Source of the DNA: Blastomussa wellsi
Lineage: Eukaryota; Cnidaria; Anthozoa; Scleractinia; Plerogyridae
Reading direction: 5' to 3'
Length of the DNA stretch: 64,000 bases
NCBI GenBank assembly: GCA_947652115.1
Contig: OX393568.1
Coordinates: 11,193,447 to 11,257,446, forward strand
This document shows, one piece after another, positions 25,922-37,600 of the stretch. The position numbers and the translations under genes were made by a program. Every line of letters begins with the position of its first letter. The stretch's first letter is position 1. Below the pieces are notes generated by a model. That model was not told where the DNA came from. It did no database searches and saw only the letters and a program-made list of their open reading frames with translations.

Positions 25922-28900
25922 CGCAATTTTTTAGCAAAAAATCAAATTTTTCGGAAAGCCAAAAAGTGATTTTTGGGAACTTCGTCCGAATCGGCTGAAA
26001 TTAAAGCGCAAATGTGCGCGCAGTGTTCTTATGACGAGAACATCGTAATTTCAACGTTTCGTGGCACCCGCAATTTTTTAGCAAAAAATGAAATTTTTCG
26101 GGAGGCCAAAAAGTTATTTTTGGGAACTTTGTCCGAATCGGCTGAAATTAAAGCGCAAATGTGCGCGCAGTGTTCTTATGACGAGAACATCGTAATTTCA
26201 ACGTTTCGCGGCACCCGCAATTTTTTAGCAAAAAATGAAATTTTTCGGGAGGCCAAAAAGTGATTTTTGGGAACTTCGTCCGAATCGGCTGAAATTAAAG
26301 CGCAAATGTGCGCGCAGTGTTCTTATGACGAGAACATCGTAATTTCAACGTTTCGCGGCACCTGCAATTTTTTAGCGAAAAATGAAATTTTTCGGAAGGC
26401 CAAAAAGTGATTGTTGGGAACTTCATCCGAATCGGCTGAAATGAAAGCGCAACTGTGCGCGCAGTGTTCTTATGACGAGAACATCGTACTTTCAACGTTT
26501 CGCGGAACGCGCAATTTTTTAGCAAAAAAAGAAATTTTTCGGAAGGCCAAAAAGTGATTTTTGGGAACTTCGTCCGAATCGGCTGAAATTAAAGCGCAAA
26601 TGAGCGCGCAGTGTTCTTATGACGAGAACATCGTAATTTCAACGTTTCGCGGCACCCGCAATTTTTTAGCAAAAAATGAAATTTTTCGGAAGGCCAAAAA
26701 GTGATTTTTGGGAACTTTGTCCTAATCGGCTGAAATAAAAGCGCAAATGTGCGCGCAGTGTTCTTATGACGAGAACATCGTAATTTCAACGTTTCGCGGC
26801 ACGCGCAATTTTTTAGAAAAAAAATCAAATTTTTCGGAAAGCCAAAAAGTGATTTTTGGGAACTTCGTCCGAATCGGCTGAAATTAAAGCGCAAATGTGC
26901 GCGCAGTGTTCTTATGACGAGAACATCGTAATTTCAACGTTTCGCGGCACCCGCAATTTTTGAGCAAAAAATGAAATTTTTCGGGAGGCCAAAAAGTGAT
27001 TTTTGGGAACTTCGTCCGAATCGGCTGAAATTAAAGCGCAAATGTGCGCGCAGTGTTCTTATGACGAGAACATCGTAATTTCAACGTTTCGCGGCACCCG
27101 CAATTTTTTAGCGAAAAATGAAATTTTTCGGAAGGCCAAAAAGTGATTTTTGGGAACTTCGTCCGAATCGGCTGAAATTAAAGCGCAAACTGTTCGCGCA
27201 GTGTTCTTATGACGAGAACATCGTAATTTCAACGTTTCGCGGCACCCGCAATTTTTTAGCGAAAAATGAAATTTTTCGGAAGGCCAAAAAGTGATTTTTG
27301 GGAACTTCGTCCGAATCGGCTGAAATGAAAGCGCAAACTGTTCGCGCAGTGTTCTTATGACGAGAACATCGTAATTTCAACGTTTCGCGGCACCCGCAAT
27401 TTTTTAGCAAAAAATGAATTTTTTCGGAAGGCCAAAAAGTAATTTTTTGGAACTTCCTCCGAATCGGCTGAAATTAAAGCGCAAATGTGCGCGCAGTGTT
27501 CTTATGTCGAGAACATCGTAATTTCAACGTTTCGCGGCACCCGCAATTTTTTAGCAAAAAATGAAATTTTTCGGGAGGCCAAAAAGTGATTTTTGGGAAC
27601 TTCGTCCGAATCGGCTGAAATTAAAGCGCAAATGTGCGCGCAGTGTTCTTATGACGAGAAGATCGTAATTTCAACGTTTCGCGGCACCCGCAATTTTTTA
27701 GCAAAAAATGAAATTTTTCGGGAGGCCAAAAAGTGATTTTTGGGAACTTCGCCCGAATCGGCTTAAATGAAAGCGCAAATGTGCGCGCAGTGTTCTTATG
27801 ACGAGAACATTGTAATTTCAACGTTTCACGAAACGCGCAATTTTTTAGCAAAAAATGATTTTTTTCGGAAGGCCAAAAAGTGATTTTTGCGAACTTCGTC
27901 CGAACGGCTGAAATTAAAGCGCAAATATGCGCGCAGTGTTCTTATGACGAGAACATCGTAATTTCAACGTTTCGCGGCACGCGCAATTTTTTAGCAGAAA
28001 ATGAAATTTTTTGGAAGGCCAAAAAGTGATTTTTGGGAACTTCGTCCGAATCGGCTGAAATTAAAGCGCAAATGTGCGCGCAGTGTTCTTATGACGAGAA
28101 CATCGTAATTTCAACGTTTCGCGGCACCCGCAATTTTTTAGCAAAAAATGAAATTTTTCGGGAGGCCAAAAAGTGATTTTTGGGAACTTCGTCCGAATCG
28201 GCTGAAATTAAAGCGCGAATGTGCGCGCAGTGTTCTTATGACGAGAACATCGTAAATTCAACGTTTCGCGGCACCCGCAATTTTTTAGCAAAAAATGAAA
28301 TTTTTCGGGAGGCCAAAAAGTGATTTTTGGGAACTTCGCCCGAATCGGCTTAAATGAAAACGCAAATGTGCGCGCAGTGTTCTTATGACGAGAACATTGT
28401 AATTTCAACGTTTCACGAAACGCGCAATTTTTTAGCAAAAAATGAATTTTTTCGGAAGGCCAAAAAGTGATTTTTGCGAACTTCGTCCGAACGGCTGAAA
28501 TTAAAGCGCAAATATGCGCGCAGTGTTCTTATGACGAGAACATCGTAATTTCAACGTTTCGCGGCACCCGCAATTTTTTAGCAAAACGTGAAATTTTTCG
28601 GAAGGCCAAAGAGTAATTTTTCTGAACTTCGTCCGAATCGGCTGAAATTTTACCGCAAATGTGCGCGCAGTGTTCTTATGACGAGAGCATCGTAATTTCA
28701 ACGTTTCGCGGCACCCGCAATTTTTTAGCAAAAAATGAAATTTTTCGGAAAGCCAAAAAGTGATTTTTGGGAACTTTGTCCGAATCGGCTTAAATTTTAC
28801 CGCAAATGTGCGCGCAGTGTTCTTGTGATGAGAACATCGTAATTTCAACGTTTCGCGGCACCCCCAATTTTTTAGCAAAAAATGAAATTTTTCGGAAGGC

Positions 28901-31900
28901 CAAAAAGTGATTTTTGGGAACTTCGTCCGAATCGGCTGAAATTAAAGCGCAAATGTGCGCGCAGTGTTCTTATGACGAGAACATCGTAATTTCAACGTTT
29001 CGCGGCACCCGCAATTTTTTAGCAAAACGTGAAATTTTTCGAAAGGCCAAAGAGTAATTTTTCTGAACTTCGTCCGAATCGGCTGAAATTTTACCGCAAA
29101 TGTGCGCGCAGTGTTCTTCTGACGAGAGCATCGTAATTTCAACGTTTCGCGGCACCCGCAATTTTTTAGCAAAAAATGAAATTTTTCGGAAAGCCAAAAA
29201 GTTATTTTTGGGAACTTTGTCCGAATCGGCTTAAATTTTACCGCAAATGTGCGCGCAGTGTTCTTGTGATGAGAACATCGTAATTTCAACGTTTCGCGGC
29301 ACCCACAATTTTTTAGCAAAAAATGAAATTTTTCGGAAGGCCAAAAAGTGATTTTTGGGAACTTCGTCCGAATCGGCTGAAATTAAAGCGCAAATGTGCG
29401 CGCAGTGTTCTTATGACGAGAACATCGTAATTTCAACGTTTCGCGGCACCCGCAATTTTTTAGCAAAAAATGAAATTTTTCGGGAGGCCAAAAAGTGATT
29501 TTTGGAAACTTCCTCCGAATCGGCTGAAATAAAAGCGCAAATGTGCGCGCAGTGTTCTTATGACGAGAACATCGTAATTTCAACGTTTCGCGGCACCCGC
29601 AATTTTTTAGCAAAAAATGAAATTTTTCGGAAGGCCAAAAAGTGATTTTTGGGAACTTTGTCCTAATCGGCTGAAATAAAAGCGCAAATGTGCGCGCAGT
29701 GTTCTTATGACGAGAACATCGTAATTTCAACGTTTCGCGGCACGCGCAATTTTTTAGAAAAAAAATCAAATTTTTCGGAAAGCCAAAAAGTGATTTTTGG
29801 GAACTTCGTCCGAATCGGCTGAAATTAAAGCGCAAATGTGCGCGCAGTGTTCTTATGACGCGAACATCGTAATTTCAACGTTTGGCGGCACCCGCAATTT
29901 TTTAGCAAAAAATGAAATTTTTCGGGAGGTCAAAAAGTGATTTTTGGGAACTTCATCCGAATCGGCTGAAATTAAAGCGCAAATGTGCGCGCAGTGTTCT
30001 TACGACGAGAACATCGTAATTTCAACGTTTCGCGGCACCCGCAATTTTTTAGCAAAAAATGAAATTTTTCGGAAGGCCAAAAAGTGATTTTTTGGAACTT
30101 CCTCCGAATCGGCTGAAATTAAAGCGCAAATGTGCGCGCAGTGTTCTTATGACGAGAACATCGTAATTTCAACGTTTCGCGGCACCCGCAATTTTTTAGC
30201 AAAAAATGAAATTTTTTGGAAGGCCAAAAAGTGATTTTTGGGAACTTTGTCCTAATCGGCTGAAATAAAAGCGCAAATGTGCGCGCAGTGTTCTTATGAC
30301 GAGAACATCGTAATTTCAACGTTTCGCGGCACGCGCAATTTTTTAGAAAAAAAATCAAATTTTTCGGAAAGCCAAAAAGTGATTTTTGGGAACTTCGTCC
30401 GAATCGGCTGAAATTAAAGCGCAAATGTGCGCGCAGTGTTCTTATGACGCGAACATCGTAATTTCAACGTTTCGCGGCACCCGCAATTTTTGAGCAAAAA
30501 ATGAAATTTTTCGGGAGGCCAAAAAGTGATTTTTGGGAACTTCGTCCGAATCGGCTGAAATTAAAGCGCAAATGTGCGCGCAGTGTTCTTATGACGAGAA
30601 CATCGTAATTTCAACGTTTCGCGGCACCCGCAATTTTTTAGCAAAACGTGAAATTTTTCGGAAGGCCAAAGAGTAATTTTTCTGAACTTCGTCCGAATCG
30701 GCTGAAATTTTACCGCAAATGTGCGCGCAGTGTTCTTATGACGAGAGCATCGTAATTTCAACGTTTCGCGGCACCCGCAATTTTTTAGCAAAAAATGAAA
30801 TTTTTCGGAAAGCCAAAAAGTGATTTTTGGGAACTTTGTCCGAATCGGCTTAAATTTTACCGCAAATGTGCGCGCAGTGTTCTTGTGATGAGAACATCGT
30901 AATTTCAACGTTTCGCGGCACCCCCAATTTTTTAGCAAAAAATGAAATTTTTCGGAAGGCCAAAAAGTGATTTTTGGGAACTTCGTCCGAATCGGCTGAA
31001 ATTAAAGCGCAAATGTGCGCGCAGTGTTCTTATGACGAGAACATCGTAATTTCAACGTTTCGCGGCACCCGCAATTTTTTAGCAAAACGTGAAATTTTTC
31101 GAAAGGCCAAAGAGTAATTTTTCTGAACTTCGTCCGAATCGGCTGAAATTTTACCGCAAATGTGCGCGCAGTGTTCTTATGACGAGAGCATCGTAATTTC
31201 AACGTTTCGCGGCACCCGCAATTTTTTAGCAAAAAATGAAATTTTTCGGAAAGCCAAAAAGTGATTTTTGGGAACTTTGTCCGAATCGGCTTAAATTTTA
31301 CCGCAAATGTGCGCGCAGTGTTCTTGTGATGAGAACATCGTAATTTCAACGTTTCGCGGCACCCACAATTTTTTAGCAAAAAATGAAATTTTTCGGAAGG
31401 CCAAAAAGTGATTTTTGGGAACTTCGTCCGAATCGGCTGAAATTAAAGCGCAAATGTGCGCGCAGTGTTCTTATGACGAGAACATCGTAATTTCAACGTT
31501 TCGCGGCACCCGCAATTTTTTAGCAAAAAATGAAATTTTTCGGGAGGCCAAAAAGTGATTTTTGGAAACTTCGTCCGAATCGGCTGAAATAAAAGCGCAA
31601 ATGTGCGCGCAGTGTTCTTATGACGAGAACATCGTAATTTCAACGTTTCGCGGAACGCGCAATTTTTTAGCAAAAAATGAAATTTTTCGGAAGGCCAAAA
31701 AGTGATTTTTGGGAACTTCGTCCGAATCGGCTGAAATTAAAGCGCAAATGTGCGCGCAGTGTTCTTATGACGAGAACATCGTAATTTCAACGTTTCGCGG
31801 CACCCGCAATTTTTTAGCAAAAAATGAAATTTTTCGGAAGGCCAAAAAGTGATTTTTGGGAACTTTGTCCTAATCGGCTGAAATAAAAGCGCAAATGTGC

Positions 31901-32264
31901 GCGCAGTGTTCTTATGACGAGAACATCGTAATTTCAACGTTTCGCGGCACGCGCAATTTTTTAGAAAAAAAATCAATTTTTCGGAAAGCCAAAAAGTGAT
32001 TTTTGGGAACTTCGTCCGAATCGGCTGAAATTAAAGCGCAAATGTGCGCGCAGTGTTCTTATGACGCGAACATCGTAATTTCAACGTTTGGCGGCACCCG
32101 CAATTTTTTAGCAAAAAATGAAATTTTTCGGGAGGTCAAAAAGTGATTTTTGGGAACTTCATCCGAATCGGCTGAAATTAAAGCGCAAATGTGCGCGCAG
32201 TGTTCTTACGACGAGAACATCGTAATTTCAACGTTTCGCGGCACCCGCAATTTTTTAGCAAAAA
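25922..32264 (+). repeat. Satellite higher-order block, copy 3 (body, after internal 1473-bp repetition)
   Basis: From 25973 the sequence repeats 24500 onward (distance 1473 bp, ten monomers plus three bases) and then runs parallel to copy 2 at offset 11329 for over 6 kb. Single-base differences include GTTATTTTTGG near 29201 against GTGATTTTTGG near 17872. Confidence 0.85.
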
Positions 32265-34429
32265 ATGAAATTTTTCGGAAGGCCAAAAAGTGATTTTTGG
32301 GAACTTTGTCCTAATCGGCTGAAATAAAAGCGCAAATGTGCGCGCAGTGTTCTTATGACGCGAACATCGTAATTTCAACGTTTCGCGGCACCCGCAATTT
32401 TTGAGCAAAAAATGAAATTTTTCGGGAGGCCAAAAAGTGATTTGTGGGAACTTCGTCCGAATCGGCTGAAATTAAAGCGCAAATGTGCGCGCAGTGTTCT
32501 TATGACGAGAACATCGTAATTTCAACGTTTCGCGGCACCCGCAATTTTTTAGCGAAAAATGAAATTTTTCGGAAGGCCAAAAAGTGATTTTTGGGAACTT
32601 CGTCTGAATCGGCTGAAATTAAAGCGCAAACTGTTCGCGCAGTGTTCTTATGACGAGAACATCGTAATTTCAACGTTTCGCGGCACCCGCAATTTTTTAG
32701 CGAAAAATGAAATTTTTCGGAAGGCCAAAAAGTGATTTTTGGGAACTTCGTCCGAATCGGCTGAAATGAAAGCGCAAACTGTTCGCGCAGTGTTCTTATG
32801 ACGAGAACATCGTAATTTCAACGTTTCGCGGCACCCGCAATTTTTTAGCGAAAAATGAAATTTTTCGGAAGGCCAAAAAGTGATTTTTGGGAACTTCGTC
32901 TGAATCGGCTGAAATTAAAGCGCAAACTGTTCGCGCAGTGTTCTTATGACGAGAACATCGTAATTTCAACGTTTCGCGGCACCCGCAATTTTTTAGCGAA
33001 AAATGAAATTTTTCGGAAGGCCAAAAAGTGATTTTTGGGAACTTCGTCCGAATCGGCTGAAATGAAAGCGCAAACTGTTCGCGCAGTGTTCTTATGACGA
33101 GAACATCGTAATTTCAACGTTTCGCGGCACCCGCAATTTTTTAGCAAAACGTGAAATTTTTCGGAAGGCCAAAGAGTGATTTTTGGGAACTTCGTCCGAA
33201 TCGGCTGAAATTTTACCGCAAATGTGCGCGCAGTGTTCTTATGACGAGAACATCGTAATTTCAACGTTTCGCGGCACCCGCAATTTTTTAGCAAAAAATG
33301 AAATTTTTCGGAAAGCCAAAAAGTGATTTTTCGGAACTTCGTCCGAATCGGCTTAAATTTTACCACAAATGTGCGCGCAGTGTTCTTATGACGAGAACAT
33401 CGTAATTTCAACGTTTCGCGGAACGCGCAATTTTTTAGCAAAAAATGAAATTTTTCGGGAGGCCAAAAAGTGATTTTTGGGAACTTCGTCCGAATCGGCT
33501 GAAATTAAAGCGCAAATGTGCGCGCAGTGTTCTTATGACGAGAACATCGTAATTTCAACGTTTCGCGGCACCCGCAATTTTTTAGCAGAAAATGAAATTT
33601 TTCGGAAGGCCAAAAAGTGATTTTTTGGAACTTCGTCCGAATCGGCTGAAATTAAAGCGCATATGTGCGCGCAGTGTTCTTATGACGAGAACATCGTAAT
33701 TTCAACGTTTCGCGGCACGCGCAATTTTTTAGCAAAAAATGAAATTTTTCGGAAGGCCAAAAAGTGATTTTTGTGAACTTCGTCCGAATCGGCTGAAATT
33801 AAAGCGCAAATGTGCGCGCAGTGTTCTTATGACGAGAACATCGTAATTTCAACGTTTCGCGGCACCCGCAATTTTTTAGCAAAAAATGAAATTTTTCGGA
33901 AGGCCAAAAAGTGATTTTTGGGAACTTCGTCCGAATCGGCTGAAATTAAAGCGCAAATGTGCGCGCAGTGTTCTTATGACGAGAACATCGTAATTTCAAC
34001 GTTTCGCGGCACCCGCAATTTTTTAGCAAAAAATGAAATTTTTCGGGAAGCCAGAAAGTGATTTTTGGGAACTTCGTCCGAATCGGCTGAAATTAAAGCG
34101 CAAATGTGCGCGCAGTGTTCTTATGACGAGAACATCGTAATTTCAACGTTTCGCGGCACCCGCAATTTTTTAGCAAAAAATGAAATTTTTCGGAAGGCCA
34201 AAAAGTGATTTTTTGAAACTTTGTCCGAATCGGCTGAAATTAAAGCGCAAATGTGCGCGCAGTGTTCTTATGACGAGAACATCGTAATTTCAACGTTTCG
34301 CGGCACGCGCAATTTTTTAGCAAAAAATGAAATTTTTCGGAAGGCCAAAAAGTGATTTTTGGGAACTTCGTCCGAATCGGCTGAAATTAAAGGGCAAATG
34401 TGCGCGCAGTGTTCTTATGACGAGAACAT
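32265..34429 (+). repeat. Satellite up to the assembly gap
   Basis: The end of block copy 3 is shortened by about two monomers relative to 20936-21370. AACTGTTCGCG monomers with GTCTGAATCGG then alternate (near 32600, 32770, 32895 and 33070). From about 33470 to the gap the monomers lie close to consensus and show no obvious long-range order. Confidence 0.8.
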
Positions 34430-34629
34430 NNNNNNNNNNNNNNNNNNNNNNNNNNNNNNNNNNNNNNNNNNNNNNNNNNNNNNNNNNNNNNNNNNNNNNN
34501 NNNNNNNNNNNNNNNNNNNNNNNNNNNNNNNNNNNNNNNNNNNNNNNNNNNNNNNNNNNNNNNNNNNNNNNNNNNNNNNNNNNNNNNNNNNNNNNNNNNN
34601 NNNNNNNNNNNNNNNNNNNNNNNNNNNNN
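34430..34629. other. Assembly gap of 200 Ns
   Basis: The run of N is exactly 200 bases. The left flank stops at monomer position 77 and the right flank restarts at position 37, so an in-phase gap would be 106, 253 or 400 bases. Two hundred does not fit, so the length is most likely a scaffolding placeholder and the true amount of missing satellite is unknown. Open frames drawn across the Ns are meaningless. Confidence 0.97.
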
Positions 34630-37600
34630 AAAGCGCAAATGTGCGCGCAGTGTTCTTATGACGAGAACATCGTAATTTCAACGTTTCGCGGCACCCGCAA
34701 TTTTTTAGCAAAAAATGAAATTTTTCGGAAGGCCAAAAAGTGATTTTTTGGAACTTCGTCCGAATCGGCTGAAATTAAAGCGCAAATGTGCGCGCAGTGT
34801 TCTTTTGACGAGAACATCGTAATTTCAAGGTTTCGCGGCACGCGCAATTTTTTAGCAAAAAATGAAATTTTTCGGAAGGCCAAAAAGTGATTTTTGGGAA
34901 CTTCGTCCGAATCGGCTGAAATTAAAGCGCAAATGTGCACCCAGTGTTATTATGACGAGAACATCGTAATTTCAACGTTTCGCGGCACCCGCAATTTTTT
35001 AGCAAAAAGTGAAATTTTTCGGAAAGCCAAAAAGTGATTTTTGGGAACTTCGTCCGAATCGGCTGAAATTTTACCGCAAATGTGCGCGCAGTGTTCTTAT
35101 GACGAGAACATCGTAATTTCAACGTTTCGCGGCACCCGCAATTTTTTAGCAAAAAGTGAAATTTTTCGGAAGGTGATTTTTTGGAACTTCGTCCGAATCG
35201 GCTGAAATTAAAGCGCAAATGTGCGCGCAGTGTTCTTATGACGAGAACATCGTAATTTCAAGGTTTCGCGGCACGCGCAATTTTTTAGCAAAAAATGAAA
35301 TTTTTCGGAAGGCCAAAAAGTGATTTTTGGGAACTTCGTCCGAATCGGCTGAAATTAAAGCGCAAATGTGCGCGCAGTGTTCTTATGACGAGAACATCGT
35401 AATTTCAACGTTTCGCGGCACCCGCAATTTTTTAGCAAAAAATGAAATTTTTCGGAAAGCCAAAAAGTGATTTTTGGGAACTTCGTCCGAATCGGCTGAA
35501 ATTTTGCCGCAAATGTGCGCGCAGTGTTCCTATGACGAGAACATCGTAATTTCAACGTTTCGCGGCACCCGCAATTTTTTAGCAAAAAATGAAATTTTTC
35601 GGGAGGCCAAAAAGTGATTTTTGGGAACTTCATCCGAATCGGCTGAAATTAAAGCGCAAATGTGCGCGCAGTGTTCTTATGACGAGAACATGGTAATTTC
35701 AACGTTTCGCGGCACGCGCAATTTTTTAGCAAAAAATGAAATTTTTCGGGAGGCCAAAAAGTGATTTTTGGGAACTTTATCCGAATCGGCTGAAATGAAA
35801 GCGCAAATGTGCGCGCAGTGTTCTTATGACGAGAACATCGGAATTTCAAGGTTTCGCGGAACGCGCAATTTTTTAGCAAAAAATGAAATTTTTCGGAAGG
35901 CCAAAAAGTGATTTTTGGGAACTTCGTCCGAATCGGCTGAAATTAAAGCGCAAATGTGCGCGCAGTGTTCTTATGACGAGAACATCGCAATTTCAACGTT
36001 TCGCGACACCCGCAATTTTTTAGCAAAAATGAAATTTTTCGGGAGGCCAAAAAGTGATTTTTGGGAACTTCGTCCGAATCGGCTGAAATTAAAGCGCAAA
36101 TGTGCGCGCAGTGTTCTTATGACGAGAACATCGTAATTTCAAGGTTTCGCGGCACGCGCAATTTTTTAGCAAAAAATGAAATTTTTCGGAAGGCCAAAAA
36201 GTGATTTTTGGGAACTTCGTCCGAATCGGCTGAAATTAAAGCGCAAATGTGCGCGCAGTGTTCTTATGACGAGAACATCGTAATTTCAACGTTTCGCGGC
36301 ACCCGGAATTTTTTAGCAAAAAATGAAATTTTTCGGATGGCCAAAAAGTGATTTTTTGGAACTTCGTCCGAATCGGCTGAAATTAAAGCGCAAATGTGCG
36401 CGCAGTGTTCTTATGACGAGAACATCGTAATTTCAACGTTTCGCGGCACCCGCAATTTTTTAGCAAAAAGTGAAATTTTTCGGAAGGCCAAAAAGTGATT
36501 TTTTGGAACTTCGTCCGAATCGGCTGAAATTAAAGCGCAAATGTGCGCGCAGTGTTCTTATGACGAGAACATCGTAATTTCAAGGTTTCGCGGCACGCGC
36601 AATTTTTTAGCAAAAAATGAAATTTTTCGGAAGGCCAAAAAGTGATTTTTGGGAACTTCGTCCGAATCGGCTGAAATTAAAGCGCAAATGTGCGCGCAGT
36701 GTTCTTATGACGAGAACATCGTAATTTCAACGTTTCGCGGCACCCGCAATTTTTTAGCAAAAAATGAAATTTTTCGGAAGGCCAAAAAGTCATTTTTTGG
36801 AACTTCGTCCGAATCAGCTGAAATTTTAGTGCAAATATGCGCGCAGTGTTCTTATGACGAGAACATCGTAATTTCAACGTTTCGCGGCACCCGCAATTTT
36901 TTAGCAAAAAATGACATTTTTCGGGAGGCCAAAAAGTGATTTTTGGGAACTTTGTCCGAATCGGCTGAAATTAAAGCGCAAATGTGCGCGCAGTGTTCTT
37001 ATGACGAGAAAATCGTAATTTCAACGTTTCGCGGCACCCGCAATTTTTTAGCAAAAAATGAAATTTTTCGGGAGGCCAAAAAGTGATTTTTGGGAACTTC
37101 ATCCGAATCGGCTGAAATTAAAGCGCAAATGTGCGCGCAGTGTTCTTATGACGAGAACATCGTAATTTCAACGTTTCGCGGCACCCGCAATTTTTTAGCA
37201 AAAAATGAAATTTTTCGGAAGGCCAAAAAGTGATTTTTTGGAACTTCGTCCGAATCGGCTGAAATTAAAGCGCAAATGTGCGCGCAGTGTTCTTATGACG
37301 AGAACATCGTAATTTCAACGTTTCGCGGCACCCGCAATTTTTTAGCAAAAAGTGAAATTTTTCGGAAGGCCAAAAAGTGATTTTTCGGAACTTCGTCCGA
37401 ATCGGCTGAAATTAAAGCGCAAATGTGCGCGCAGTGTTCTTATGACGAGAACATCGTAAGTTCAAGGTTTCGCGGCACGCGCAATTTTTTAGCAAAAAAT
37501 GAAATTTTTCGGAAGGCCAAAAAGTGATTTTTGGGAACTTCGTCCGAATCGGCTGAAATTAAAGCGCAAATGTGCGCGCAGTGTTCTTATGACGAGAACA

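Larger units (their letters stand above)
1..34429 (+). repeat. 147-bp satellite array, left part
   Basis: This stretch is about 234 head-to-tail copies of a 147-bp monomer in one orientation; the window opens inside a monomer, so the array continues to the left. Counting from the TGATTTTTGG that opens each unit, the monomer carries a CENP-B-box-like motif at about positions 15-31, a GCGCA/TGCGC dyad at 40-53, TGTTCT/AGAACA arms at 58-76, a CpG-rich TTTCGCGGCACCCGC at 91-105, and a T6/A6 tract at 108-122. By hand count the consensus has 28 C, 33 G and 13 CpG. Most monomers differ by a few substitutions; recurring variants include TTTTACCGC for TTAAAGCGC, AACTGTTCGCG for AATGTGCGCG, CAAAACGTG for CAAAAAATG, and TTTTTGAGC for TTTTTTAGC. 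These variants recur in a fixed order and so define higher-order blocks. No gene is seen. Function is unknown; a centromeric role is only inferred. Confidence 0.97.

Noticed and set aside
34327..34743. Open frames spanning the N run
   Set aside because: They run through 200 unknown bases whose number is itself a placeholder.
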